The notes beneath the pieces were generated by a model. It had not been told where the DNA came from and searched no databases. It saw nothing but the letters and a program-made list of their open reading frames with translations. Both the position numbers and the translations under genes were made by a program. Below, piece by piece: positions 21,210 through 29,968 of a stretch of DNA of 64,000 nt. This DNA comes from DASVBE01 sp963770375 (GTDB lineage Bacteria > Actinomycetota > Actinomycetes > Streptosporangiales > Streptosporangiaceae). Location: NCBI GenBank assembly GCA_963770375.1, contig CAVYPM010000013.1, positions 60,981 to 124,980 on the forward strand, in the 5' to 3' direction. The stretch's first letter is position 1. Every line of letters begins with the position of its first letter.

Positions 21210-22682
21210 ATGACGGCAGAACAGGCCCCCCGGCCCCGGGTCGCGGTGGTGGGGGGCGGGATCGCCGGGCTGGCGGCGGCGTACTTCCTGCGCGACGTGG
21301 CCGCGGTCACCGTGTTCGAGGGCGCCGCCCGGCTGGGCGGCAAGCTGGCCGTCTCCGGGATCGCCGGGGTCGCGGTGGACGAGGGCGCCGAGGCGCTGCT
21401 GGCCCGGCGGCCGGAGGGGACCGGGCTGGCCGCCGAGGTGGGGCTGGGCGGTGAGCTCCGGCCAGCCGGCCCGGCCGGCGCGGCGATCTGGACCCGGGGC
21501 CAGCTCCGGCCGCTGCCGCGGCGCCAGTTCATGGGAGTGCCCGCCGACCTGGACGAGCTGGCCGGGTCGGGGATCGTGTCGGCGGCGGGACTGGCCGCGG
21601 CCCGCGCCGGCGCCCAGGAGGCCGCGGACCAGCAGGCCGGGGACCAGGCGGTGTCCCGCTACCTCGGCGCCCGGCTCGGGCCCGAGGTCGTGGACCGGCT
21701 GGTCGACCCGCTGCTCGGCGGGGTGTACGCGGGCCGGTCCGACCAGCTGTCGTTCGAGGCGACCATGCCGGCCCTGGCCGCCGCCACCCGGGACGGCCAG
21801 CCGGTCATGGCGGCCGCCGCCCGGCTGCTGGACAGTGCCCACGCGCCCCCCGGGAGCGGCCCGCCCGCGCCGGTCTTCATGAGCCTGCCCGGCGGGCTGG
21901 CGTCGCTGGTCCCTGCGGTGTCCGCGGCGTCCGCCGCGGACGTGCGCACCGGCGCGATGGTCCGGGCCATCGAGCGGTCCGCGCGCGGCTGGCGGCTGAC
22001 CGCCGGGTCCGCGCACGACCCGTGGTTTGCGGAGGCCGACGCGGTCGTGCTGGCGCTGCCCGCGGCCCCGGCCGGCCGGCTGCTGGCCGGCCTGCCCGGC
22101 GCCGCCGCGGCCGCCGCCGGGCTGGCCGAGGTGACCACCGCGAGCATGGCCATCGTCACGCTCGCCTTCCCGGACACCGCGTTCCCGGTGACGCCGGCGG
22201 GCAGCGGCTACCTGGTCCCGGCGGTCGACGGCCGCGCGGTCAAGGCGGTCACGTTCAGCACGGTCAAGTGGCCGCACCTGCGCGCGGCCGCGCCCGGGCT
22301 GCAGATCATCCGCTGCTCGGTCGGCCGGATCGGCGAGGAAACCCTGCTGCACCGCGACGACGCCGACCTGGCCGAGCTGGCCCGGGCCGAGCTGGCCGAG
22401 GCCACCGGGGTGCGCGGCCGGCCGGCCGCAGCCCGGGTCACCCGCTGGGGCGGGGCACTGCCGCAGTACACCGTGGGTCACCTCGGCCGGGTGGCGCGGA
22501 TCAGGGACAGCGTGGCCAGCCAGCCCGGCCTGGCCGTGTGCGGCGCGGTCTACGACGGCGTCGGCATCCCGGCGTGCATCGCCTCGGCCCGGGCCGCGGC
22601 CGGCCGTATCGCCGGCTACCTGCGGGACGGCCACCGTGGTCCGGCCCCGGTCGGCAGCACCCGCGCCGCCGGGGGACAATGA
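21210..22682 (+). CDS. hemG: Coproporphyrinogen III / protoporphyrinogen oxidase (CgoX/HemY family)
   Basis: FAD-dependent oxidase of heme synthesis. 490 aa from ATG 21210. The N-terminal FAD-binding motif VAVVGGGIAGLAAAYFLRD is followed by FEGAARLGGKLAV and by DEGAEALLARRPEG, typical of the HemY fold; the C-terminal FAD contact is QPGLAVCGAVYDGVGIPACIASARAAAGRIAGYL. Because hemQ follows 3 bases after its stop, the coproporphyrin-dependent route is expected, making coproporphyrinogen III oxidation the likely reaction. Frame intact and length typical. Confidence 0.93.
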   Translation: MTAEQAPRPRVAVVGGGIAGLAAAYFLRDVAAVTVFEGAARLGGKLAVSGIAGVAVDEGAEALLARRPEGTGLAAEVGLGGELRPAGPAGAAIWTRGQLRPLPRRQFMGVPADLDELAGSGIVSAAGLAAARAGAQEAADQQAGDQAVSRYLGARLGPEVVDRLVDPLLGGVYAGRSDQLSFEATMPALAAATRDGQPVMAAAARLLDSAHAPPGSGPPAPVFMSLPGGLASLVPAVSAASAADVRTGAMVRAIERSARGWRLTAGSAHDPWFAEADAVVLALPAAPAGRLLAGLPGAAAAAAGLAEVTTASMAIVTLAFPDTAFPVTPAGSGYLVPAVDGRAVKAVTFSTVKWPHLRAAAPGLQIIRCSVGRIGEETLLHRDDADLAELARAELAEATGVRGRPAAARVTRWGGALPQYTVGHLGRVARIRDSVASQPGLAVCGAVYDGVGIPACIASARAAAGRIAGYLRDGHRGPAPVGSTRAAGGQ

Positions 22683-22685
22683 AAC

Positions 22686-23444
22686 ATGGCCGGAAACCCC
22701 CCTGCCAGCCAGGGCACCGACGCCGGGACCGGGCGGTCACGGCCCCGGGCCCGTGAGCTGAACGAGCTGATCCGCTACACGATGTGGTCCGTTTTCCGGA
22801 TCAGGGACACGGGCGCGGTCGAAGCCGCAGCCGGCCCGGCCGGGCGGGCCGGGCTCGCCGCGGAGGTCACCGAACTGTGCCAGCAGCACGCGGGCAAGGG
22901 CGTCACCACCCGCGGCTGCTACGACCTGCAGGGCCTGCGGGCGGACGCGGACTACATGTTCTGGTGGATCGCGAGCACCGCGGACGACCTGCAGGAGATC
23001 TACGCCCGGTTCCGCCGGACCGGGCTCGGCCAGGCCAGCGTGCCGGTCTGGTCGGTGATGGCGCTGCACCGGCCCGCGGAGTTCAACAAGAGCCACGTGC
23101 CCGCGTTCCTGGCCGGGGAGGAGCCCGGCAACTACGTCTGCGTGTACCCGTTCGTCCGGTCCTACGACTGGTATCTGCTGCCCGACGCCGAGCGCCGGGA
23201 GATGCTGGCCGAGCACGGCCGGATGGCCCGCGAGTACCCGGACGTCCGGGCCAACACCGTGGCCTGCTTCGCGCTGAACGACTACGAGTGGATGCTCGCG
23301 TTCGAGGCGCCGGAACTGCACCGGATCGTGGACCTGATGCGGCACCTACGCGCGGCGGAGGCCCGCCGGCACACCCGGGTGGAGATCCCCTTCTACACCG
23401 GCCGCCGCAAGCCCATCGGCGACCTTCTGGCCGCGCTGCCCTGA
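22686..23444 (+). CDS. hemQ: Coproheme decarboxylase (HemQ/ChdC)
   Basis: Chlorite-dismutase-family protein that decarboxylates coproheme to heme b with peroxide, the last step in Gram-positive heme synthesis. 252 aa, starting three bases after hemG. Actinobacterial HemQ motifs are visible: RYTMWSVFRI near residue 30, GCYDLQGLRADADYMFWW (78-94), the catalytic Tyr region YVCVYPFVRSYDWYLLP (Y154), and EHGRMAREYPDVRANT (176-191), which should include the heme-side His. The first 22 residues are a disordered extension. The 3' end overlaps a convergent membrane-protein frame by 99 bases. Confidence 0.95.
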   Translation: MAGNPPASQGTDAGTGRSRPRARELNELIRYTMWSVFRIRDTGAVEAAAGPAGRAGLAAEVTELCQQHAGKGVTTRGCYDLQGLRADADYMFWWIASTADDLQEIYARFRRTGLGQASVPVWSVMALHRPAEFNKSHVPAFLAGEEPGNYVCVYPFVRSYDWYLLPDAERREMLAEHGRMAREYPDVRANTVACFALNDYEWMLAFEAPELHRIVDLMRHLRAAEARRHTRVEIPFYTGRRKPIGDLLAALP

Positions 23445-24713
23445 CCACGCGGCGGGCGGCCACAGCCCGCCGCGCAGCCACAGCCAGGCGGCCAGGCCCG
23501 CCGGGTAGCAGAAGTAGCCCCACCGGCTGTCCGGGGCCAGCGCGAACAGCAGCGCCAGCCACCCGGCCAGCCGCCGCACCGCCGCGGCCCCCGTGCGCGG
23601 CGGGCGGAGCACCAGGAACGCGGCCGGGACCAGCGCGGCGGCGGCCAGCGCCAGCAGCGCGATCACGTGCCCGGCCGGGCCCGCCACGGCCAGCAGGTGC
23701 CCGGGCAGCGGGCTGGCCGCCGGGGACGGCGTACCGGTCAGGCCCAGCGGGAACAGCACCGTGTTGCGCAGCAGCGCGCCGGGCACGGTGACTAGCCAGG
23801 GCAGCAGGACGGCGGCGAACACCGCGGCGGCGGCCGCCGCGAACCGGGCCACGGTCCGCCGGGCCGCCGGCCACCCGGCCTGGCTGGCCAGCAGCGCCGC
23901 GGCCACGGCCAGGGCCGGCCAGGCGGTCGCTTTCATCGCCGCGGCCAGGCCCAGCACCGCCCCGGCGGCGACGGTGCCCCGCCCGGACCGGGTGCCGGCC
24001 AGCGCCAGCCCGAGCATGACCAGGCCCAGCACCGGCACGTCATTGCCGCTGACCACCAGCGGGAACGCGATGACCGGGGTGGCGGCCAGCACCGCGGTGG
24101 CACGGGCGGGGGCCCGGCCGGGCAGGCCCGCGACCCGGAACGCGACCAGGCTCGCGGCCGCGAACGCCAGCCCGGCCCACAGCCGCGGGTCGGTGAGCAG
24201 GCCCGGGCCGAAGACCGCGTGCGGCAGGCCGAACACGGTCATGGCCGGCAGGTACGGGTTGTAGGCCAGGAACCCGTGCCCGGCCAGCCGGGCGGCGGGC
24301 AGGTAGGGCGAGCCGTGCTGGAGCAGCAGCGCCGCGGCCCGCTCGGTCACCCCGGCCTCGGGCATCCCCCGGCCGGCCGCGGCCAGCGTGCCCAGCGGGA
24401 CCAGCACCGCCCCGGCCAGGGCCACCGCCACGGCGGCCGCCCGGGCGCGGGCGCGCTGCGCCTCGGCAGACTCCGGCGAGCTCGCGGGCCAGCCCGGCCA
24501 GCAGGCGATCAGCGCGGCCAGCCCGTACCCGGCCGCCGCCCAGCCGCCCCACAGCCGGTGCACCGGCTCGTCGCTGAGCAGCGCCACGAGGGCCGCGAAG
24601 ACCGCCGAGGCCAGGAACCCGGCCGCGGGCAGCCACCGGCGTACGTCGCGGCGGGCCTCCGGGCCCGGCCGGGCCAGCACGGCTGGCCGGGCCGCGGGGG
24701 AGAGCAAGGGCAT
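23346..24713 (-). CDS. GT87/DUF2029-like polytopic membrane protein
   Basis: Up to 455 aa with about 10 hydrophobic segments. A short acidic or polar loop between early segments (HGSPYLPAARLAGHGFLAYNPYLPAMTVFGLPHAVFG) resembles the donor-binding loop of the GT87/GT-C polyprenyl-phosphate-mannose-dependent mannosyltransferases. A later conserved-looking stretch is FALAPDSRWGYFCYPAGLAAWLWL. This suggests cell-envelope glycan assembly, but the family call is moderate. The last 33 codons run antisense through the hemQ 3' end and read as basic, Gly-rich sequence, so the real end may be a few residues after WLRGGLWPPAAW with an indel masking the stop. ATG 24713. Confidence 0.65.
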   Translation of the reverse strand: MPLLSPAARPAVLARPGPEARRDVRRWLPAAGFLASAVFAALVALLSDEPVHRLWGGWAAAGYGLAALIACWPGWPASSPESAEAQRARARAAAVAVALAGAVLVPLGTLAAAGRGMPEAGVTERAAALLLQHGSPYLPAARLAGHGFLAYNPYLPAMTVFGLPHAVFGPGLLTDPRLWAGLAFAAASLVAFRVAGLPGRAPARATAVLAATPVIAFPLVVSGNDVPVLGLVMLGLALAGTRSGRGTVAAGAVLGLAAAMKATAWPALAVAAALLASQAGWPAARRTVARFAAAAAAVFAAVLLPWLVTVPGALLRNTVLFPLGLTGTPSPAASPLPGHLLAVAGPAGHVIALLALAAAALVPAAFLVLRPPRTGAAAVRRLAGWLALLFALAPDSRWGYFCYPAGLAAWLWLRGGLWPPAAWSGQRGQKVADGLAAAGVEGDLHPGVPAGLRRA

Positions 24714-25016
24714 GCTGGAGACGCTAGAAGCCCGGCCCGGCCGGGCACATCGGCCCGCGGAGTGGACTGCGGGACAGGTATGTCATCCGTTCGGCGGGCC
24801 GGGCATCAGCCTTGAGGAGGGTGGCCCGCGGGGCGTGCCTGGCCAGGCGCCGGCCTTGACATCCCCGGCAGGCGGCTCTGACGATCAGGAACGTGCCCCC
24901 GGCCAGATCCGCGGCGCGGGAAGCAGCCAGCAAGCCCGCACTGACAACTCAGCACGGCAACTCAGCACGGGCAAGTCAGCACGGGCCACTCAGCACAGGC
25001 AACGGAGGAAGCCAGC
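24714..25016. other. 303-bp gap upstream of the class II aldolase gene
   Basis: Divergent gap. It contains a TTGACA at 24856-24861 with a weak TGACGA-like -10 about 17 bp further, then a run of about 14-bp repeats (listed separately) leading into the ribosome binding site GGAGG at 25004-25008. I see no gene in it. Confidence 0.5.
24945..24999 (+). repeat. Four tandem about 14-bp repeats in the aldolase leader
   Basis: Units CAACTCAGCACGG (24945-24957), CAACTCAGCACGGG (24958-24971), CAAGTCAGCACGGG (24972-24985) and CCACTCAGCACAGG (24986-24999). A weaker fifth copy (24931-24944) precedes them, and CAACGGAGGAAGCC, which holds the ribosome binding site, follows in the same register. They sit in the probable 5' untranslated leader of the class II aldolase gene. 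Confidence 0.8.
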
Positions 25017-25805
25017 ATGACCACTGTGGACGGGACCGCCACCAGCCAGGATCTCGGGGCCGGGGCGCGGCCGGTGTTCGCGACGGTGGCGCAGGAGCGC
25101 CTGCACCGCAAGCAGGAACTGGCCGCGGCGTTCCGGCTGTTCGGCAGGTTCGGCTTCTCCGAGGGCGTGGCCGGGCACATCACGGCGCGCGACCCGGAGT
25201 TCCCTGACCGGTTCTGGGTCAACCCGCTCGGCATGAGCTTCAACCAGATCAAGGTGTCCGACCTGCTCCTGGTCGACCACCACGGCGACGTGGTGGAGGG
25301 CAACCGCCCGGTGAACCGGGCCGCCTTCTGCATCCACTCCGAGGTGCACAAGGCCCGCCCGGACGTGGTCGCCGCGGCGCACGCGCACTCGCTGCACGGC
25401 AAGGCGTTCTCCTCGCTGGGCATCCGGCTCGACCCGCTCACCCAGGACGCCTGCGTGTTCTTCCGCGACCACGGGCTGTACGACGACTACCAGGGCGTGG
25501 CCTACGACACCGAGGAAGGCCGCCGGATCTCGGTCGCGCTCGGCGAGGCCAAGGCGGTCATCCTGCAGAACCACGGCCTGCTCACGGTGGGCCACTCGGT
25601 GGCCGAGGCGGCCTGGTGGTTCATCACCATGGAGCGGTCCTGCCAGGCCCAGCTGCTGGCGATGGCGGCCGGGACCCCCAAGCACGTCGACCCGGACACC
25701 GCGCTGCAGGTCAGGGACCAGATCGGCGGGCACGACTCGGGCTGGTTCCAGTTCCGGCCGCTGTGGGACCAGATCACCGTGTCCGACCCGGACCTGTTCG
25801 GCTGA
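25017..25805 (+). CDS. Class II aldolase/adducin family protein
   Basis: 262 aa from ATG 25017 with GGAGG 8 bases upstream. The fold's Zn site is visible: AAAHAHSLHGKAFSSLG (two His of the H-x-H motif) and ILQNHGLLTVG (third His). EGVAGHITARDPE is the usual N-terminal phosphate-side stretch. Family members cleave or decarboxylate phosphorylated or acidic sugars, such as fuculose-1-phosphate; the long substrate loop here (RFWVNPLGMSFNQIKVSDLLLVD) is typical of the uncharacterised actinobacterial branch. The tandem repeats in the leader suggest post-transcriptional control. Just downstream lies a short remnant of an unrelated oxidase gene. Confidence 0.87.
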   Translation: MTTVDGTATSQDLGAGARPVFATVAQERLHRKQELAAAFRLFGRFGFSEGVAGHITARDPEFPDRFWVNPLGMSFNQIKVSDLLLVDHHGDVVEGNRPVNRAAFCIHSEVHKARPDVVAAAHAHSLHGKAFSSLGIRLDPLTQDACVFFRDHGLYDDYQGVAYDTEEGRRISVALGEAKAVILQNHGLLTVGHSVAEAAWWFITMERSCQAQLLAMAAGTPKHVDPDTALQVRDQIGGHDSGWFQFRPLWDQITVSDPDLFG

Positions 25806-25815
25806 CCGCCCGGTT

Positions 25816-25932
25816 ATGGTGCCCGGCCAGCCGCTGGAGAACTACCAGGACGAGATCTCCCTAGCCGGGCTGGCCGGGTTCGCCAGCCTGGCCGACCTGG
25901 GCCCGGAGGTGCTGGCCCGGCGGCCGTTACCG
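25816..25932 (+). pseudogene. Possible 5' remnant of an alpha-hydroxy-acid oxidase gene
   Basis: ATG 25816 begins MVPGQPLENYQDEISLAGLAG, then LADLGPEVLARRPL. The NYQxEIxLxGLAG start resembles the N-terminus of FMN-dependent lactate 2-monooxygenase / alpha-hydroxy-acid oxidases. Third codon positions are coding-like up to about 25930, then the frame turns into sequence with no recognisable domain and runs out at 26043. A full protein would need about 1.1 kb more. Probably a truncated relic, though the match is short. Confidence 0.35.
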
Positions 25933-26057
25933 GGGAAACGGCCGCCGGGGTCAACCAGGAACTGGCCGCTCATCCGGGCCGGAAACGGGCAACCCGGGCG
26001 CATGGGGCCCAGCCGCGACTTAAGCTGGCCGCGTTCACCTTAAGGGAGGCGGCGGCC

Positions 26058-27974
26058 GTGGCGCGGGCAGCGTTAACTGAGCCGCTCCGGCGCTGGGACC
26101 CGCCGGAGATCGGCGGTTACGAGCTGGTCGGCCGCCTTGGCGCGGGCGCGATGGGCCGGGTCTACCTGGGCCGGTCGGCCGCCGGGCGGCTGGTCGCGGT
26201 CAAGACCATCCGGGCCGAGCTGGCCGACGAGCCGGATTTCAGGACCCGGTTCGGGCAGGAGGTGGCCGCGGCCCGGCGGGTCAGCGGGGCGTTTACCGCC
26301 GCGGTGGTGGCCGCCGACCCGGACGCCGATATGCCCTGGCTGGCCACCACCTACGTGCCCGCCCCGTCGCTGGCCGCGCTGGTCCGGGCCGGCGGCCCGC
26401 TGCCGGTGCCCGCGGTGCGCTGGCTGGCGGCCGGCTGCGCGGAGGCGCTGGAGTCCATCCACGGCGCGGGCCTGGTGCACCGCGACTTCAAGCCGTCGAA
26501 CGTGCTGGTCTCGCTGGACGGGCCGCGGGTCATCGACTTCGGGGTGGCCAGGGCGGCCGAGCGGGTCCAGCTCACGGTGACCCGCGGCGCGCTCGGCACG
26601 CCTGCCTACATGGCGCCCGAGCAGGCCAGGGACACCCGGCAGGCGACCATGGCCAGCGACATCTTCGGGCTCGGCGGTGCCATGCTGTACGCGGCCACCG
26701 GCCACGCCCCGTACCACGGTGAAACCGTGATGGACGTGCTGGTCCGGCTCGCTACCGAGGAACCGGACCTGACCGGGCTGCCGCCCGGGCTGGCCTCCTT
26801 CGTGACCGCCTGCCTGCAGCGTGACCCCCGGCGGCGGCCCGACCCGGCCGCGGTGCTGGCCGAGATGGCCCCGTATATCGCGGCGGCGGCCGGCCCGGCT
26901 GGCGGTCCCGGCGCCGGGCCAGCGTCGCTGCCCCGGCCGGTGCTCGACCTGCTGGCCCTGTACCGCCGCGACCCGGGGTCGCTGGCGGCCAGCCACGACG
27001 GGACCGGAACCGGCGGCAGGCGCGGCGAGGACGCGACGTTCGGGTCGCAGCCGGGCGCCAGCGGAGTTTCCCGGCCCTTCCCGGTAGCGCTGGCCGTCCC
27101 GCCGCCCGCGCCGCCGCACGGGTCGGAACCCGGGCTGGGGCCCAGATCAGGGCCCGGTGCGGGCCCGGCGCGCCCCCGGACGTGGCGACCCGGCCCGACG
27201 CCGCGCCCGGCCGGCCGGGCCGGCGGCGGCCCGCGCTCGCGGCCGCGGCCGTGGCGGGGATCGCCGTGCTGGTCGCGGGGGCCGCGATCATCGGCGCGAC
27301 GGTGGCCCGCGGTCACCCGCAGCCCGGGCCGACCGTGACCGTCGGCGGGCCGCCCGCTGGCAACCCGCCCCCGGTGGCCGGGCTGCCACCGGGACAGCAG
27401 GGCATCGTGATGAACCAGCCGGTAGGCGACGGCTACACGGTGTTCGTCGTGCACGGGCAGCACTACCCGCCGTTCAGCCGGGTCACGATCACGCTGGTGG
27501 GGGTGCGCCGGCCGGCGGTGCACGTGCCCGTGGACGGCGCGGGCACCTTCAACTACGCGATCAACCAGGACCATGAGTTCTTCCCCGGGCCGCTGCCGCC
27601 CGGCCGGTATCACGTGCTGGTCACCGCGCCCGGGATCCGGTCGTACCGGACGACGTTCCTGGTCAGCAACCGGGCGCAGCTGGCCGCCGACCGGCCCCTG
27701 ACCTCGCCCACCCCCAGCCCGTCCAGTCCCCGCCCGTCCCGGTCCGGCCAGCCCAGTCCCGGCCCCAGCCCCAGCCCGACCGGCACCGGCTCCAGCCCGG
27801 CGCCCAGCCCCAGCCCCAGCCCGACGTCCAGCCCGGCCAGCCCCCGCCCCAGCCCGAGCCCGACCAGCACCAGCCCGCCGCCTGGCAACGGAAATGGCAA
27901 CGGGCAACGGGAACGGGAACGGGAACGGGAATAAGCCGACGCCGCATCCGACGCCGGATCCGCCCGGCCGGTAG
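26058..27974 (+). CDS. Membrane Ser/Thr protein kinase, frameshifted near 27171 and 27904
   Basis: GTG 26058 with GGGAGG upstream. Residues 20-275 are a Hanks-type kinase: glycine loop GRLGAGAMGRVYLG, catalytic Lys K49, HRDFKPSN (141-148), DFGVAR (160-165) and APE (186-188). A Pro/Gly-rich linker follows. After a one-base break near a C5 run at 27171, a transmembrane helix (AAAVAGIAVLVAGAAIIGATV) leads to an extracellular domain (GDGYTVFVVHGQHYPPFSRVTITLVG) and a long Ser-Pro repeat. At 27904 the Asn-Gly repeat shifts frame; correcting it moves the end from 27934 to 27974 (NKPTPHPTPDPPGR). The FHA gene downstream is a natural signalling partner. Ligand unknown. Confidence 0.85.
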
Positions 27975-28022
27975 GTCACGCCACGCGTCGGCCAGCGGCC
28001 GCCCGGGGCCAGCGGCCGGCGA

Positions 28023-28859
28023 TCAGGTGGCTAATGAGCAGCCGGCCGGGCTCACCCGGCAGACGGCCCGCAGCCCGTAACCGGCCCAGCGGGGCAGCAG
28101 CCGGCACAGCAGGTCGTCGGCCGGCGCCAGCGCCGGGCGGCGGACCAGCCTGCGCTCGGGCAGGATGCTGTCCGGCTGGAGGGATTCCAGCGCGAAGCCT
28201 GCGGCGGACAGCTCGGCGGTCAGCGTGCGGCGGGAGAACAGGTAGTAGGGGAACGGCCGCTCCTGGCCGTCCACGAGATGGCGGTAGACCACCGGCCGCG
28301 CGGCCGGGAAGTAGCGGCCCAGCGATGTTCCCGCGGCCGGCCCGTGGCGGCCGCCGCCGGGTGACCTGTGCAGCGGGAACCGGCGAAGCGCGTGCGGCAC
28401 CGTGAGCAGCAGCACCCCGTCGCTGGTCAGCACGGACCGGATCGACTCCAGGATGCGGACCCGGTTCCCGGTTTCCTGGATGTGCGACAGCACGCCGAAC
28501 AGCATTGTGACCAGGCCGTAGGGGCCCGCCGCCCGGGCTGTCCCGAGGTCCTCGGTGACCAGCAGGCGGCGGTCGTCGACGCCGGCCGCCGCGGCCCGGG
28601 CCGCCAGCGCCTGGCACGCGTCGGCGGAGATGTCATAGGCGCACACGAACGCGTCCGTGGCGTGCAGGAACGGCATCGTGTACCGGCCGGTCCCGGCCCC
28701 GAAATCGAGGATCCTGGTGGCTGGGCCCGCGAGGTCCAGGGCGGCCCGGTACGTCGACGGGTTCGGCCGCGGGTACCGCGCGTCGTACAGGCCGCTGTCG
28801 TAGTAGCGGTTGTAGCTGTCGGCAATCGACGGCCGCAGCGGCCGGATCTGGTCAACCAT
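28023..28859 (-). CDS. Class I SAM-dependent methyltransferase
   Basis: 278 aa from ATG 28859 (AAAGGG upstream). SAM-binding motif I is ILDFGAGTGRYTMPFLHATD; further stretches are VCAYDISADACQALAARA, LVTMLFGVLSHIQETGNRVRIL and VLTSDGVLLLTVPHALRRFPL. The N-terminus (SIADSYNRYYDSGLYDARYPRPNPST) is distinctive and the C-terminal FPYYLFSRRTLTAELSAAGF resembles the Ubi/Coq-type methyltransferase lid. Substrate unknown. It diverges from nothing obvious; a 209-bp gap upstream separates it from the FHA gene on the same strand. Confidence 0.85.
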   Translation of the reverse strand: MVDQIRPLRPSIADSYNRYYDSGLYDARYPRPNPSTYRAALDLAGPATRILDFGAGTGRYTMPFLHATDAFVCAYDISADACQALAARAAAAGVDDRRLLVTEDLGTARAAGPYGLVTMLFGVLSHIQETGNRVRILESIRSVLTSDGVLLLTVPHALRRFPLHRSPGGGRHGPAAGTSLGRYFPAARPVVYRHLVDGQERPFPYYLFSRRTLTAELSAAGFALESLQPDSILPERRLVRRPALAPADDLLCRLLPRWAGYGLRAVCRVSPAGCSLAT

Positions 28860-28954
28860 CAGGACGGCGCCCTTTCACCCATCAGGGACGGCGCCCCGCA
28901 CAGCCAACGGTAGTGACCCCACGATAAGCAGAAGCGCGGTAAATTTGCACTCTT

Positions 28955-28981
28955 CTGCGGTTATTTGGGCAAATGCCGCAG
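28955..28981 (-). promoter_or_regulatory. Imperfect inverted repeat upstream of the methyltransferase
   Basis: CTGCGG (28955-28960) pairs with CCGCAG (28976-28981) and inner ATTT pairs with AAAT around GGGC. It lies about 100 bp upstream of the 28859 start in an AT-richer patch. It could be an operator or an RNA hairpin between the FHA and methyltransferase genes. Confidence 0.4.
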
Positions 28982-29032
28982 ATTGCGCAGGTCGGCCGCG
29001 CCGGTATCCCGGATCGCGGGGTTAGCCGCGCA

Positions 29033-29068
29033 GATCCGCCGGGCCCGCCGGATCCGCCGGGCCCGCCG
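29033..29068. repeat. Two perfect 18-bp tandem repeats
   Basis: GATCCGCCGGGCCCGCCG occurs twice head to tail, at 29033-29050 and 29051-29068, ending directly at the stop codon of the FHA gene. The unit contains GGGCCC and GC-rich inverted segments, so the transcript can form hairpins; it may act as a terminator. Confidence 0.8.
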
Positions 29069-29968
29069 TCAGCCGGCCTGGGTCCACCACAGGTCCTCCT
29101 GCCGGGAGCACCAGGCCGGGTCGCTGAGCCGGACCAAATCGGTCGGCGCCACGATGCCGTTCTCGATCAGCGCCCCCACCGCGACCTCGTCGGACAGCCG
29201 GGTGCCCGGCCGGACCAGACCGCGTTCCACGATCTTGCGGCGGAGCACCTTGAGATGCTCGCCGACCCGGGCCGACAGGCGGTCACGGAACGCCGGGTCG
29301 GTGTCGAACCGCTCGATCTCGTGGTGCGCGTCGGTGCACTCCAGCGCGGCCCGGGCGATCTCCGGGGTGCGCGGCAGCGCGGTGGAGCGTCCGGGATCGA
29401 TCAGCCACGGCCGGCACCACATCAGCGCGACCAGGAACAGCTTGGTGTTCGGGTCCAGGTACAGCGGCAGCAGCGTGACGTCGCCGTCGGCGCGCAGATG
29501 CCGGGCGTCGAGCGCGCCGTCCGCGGCCGCGCCGTTGCCCGCGGCGCCGCCCGCCAGGTCGCCGCCCGGCACGTCACCGGCCACCGGGGCGGCTCCGTCC
29601 GCCGCGGCCACGACCAGGCGCAGCGGCTGGCCATCGTCCAGCATGGCCCGCGAGCCGACCAGGATGCTGCCCTCCCGGACGAACCAGCCAGCCGACGGCT
29701 CGCCGCCCTCGTCCAGCCGCGGCAGCCGGATCCGGTAGCCGTCGCCCTCGGTGTACAGGGCGTGCGTGCTGCTCAGGTTGGCCACCCAGCCGCCGCCCTC
29801 GACCGCGCTGATCAGCCCGGCCCGCCGGGACAGCCCGCGCCCGGCCGGGACCACCAGGTCCACGTCCGGGCCGCGGCCGAAGACCAGCCGGCCGCCGGGC
29901 GGGACCGCGGCCACGCGGCCGCCCGCCGTGGTGACGTGCACCGTCACCGGGCTGAGTGGGCTGGCCAT
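29069..29968 (-). CDS. FHA-domain protein
   Basis: 299 aa from ATG 29968 (MASPLSPVTVHVTTAGGR). Residues about 24-95 form a forkhead-associated fold: GGRLVFGRGPDVDLVV, then LSRRAGLISAVEGGGWVANLSSTHALYT, with the phospho-Thr-contacting Arg, Ser and Asn pattern. After a Gly/Ala-rich linker, the C-terminal half (DARHLRADGDVTLLPLYLDPNTKLFLVALMWCRPWL ... FRDRLSARVGEHLKVLRRKIVERGLV) looks helical and may be a small DNA-binding or oligomerisation module; I do not recognise it. FHA domains bind phosphothreonine, so the kinase encoded 2 kb away is a sensible partner (inference). Confidence 0.78.
   Translation of the reverse strand: MASPLSPVTVHVTTAGGRVAAVPPGGRLVFGRGPDVDLVVPAGRGLSRRAGLISAVEGGGWVANLSSTHALYTEGDGYRIRLPRLDEGGEPSAGWFVREGSILVGSRAMLDDGQPLRLVVAAADGAAPVAGDVPGGDLAGGAAGNGAAADGALDARHLRADGDVTLLPLYLDPNTKLFLVALMWCRPWLIDPGRSTALPRTPEIARAALECTDAHHEIERFDTDPAFRDRLSARVGEHLKVLRRKIVERGLVRPGTRLSDEVAVGALIENGIVAPTDLVRLSDPAWCSRQEDLWWTQAG

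Noticed and set aside
27700..27935. Secreted Ser-Pro-rich protein separate from the kinase
   Set aside because: The transmembrane helix and extracellular domain follow the kinase linker directly. One base at 27171 joins them, as in other actinobacterial receptor kinases.
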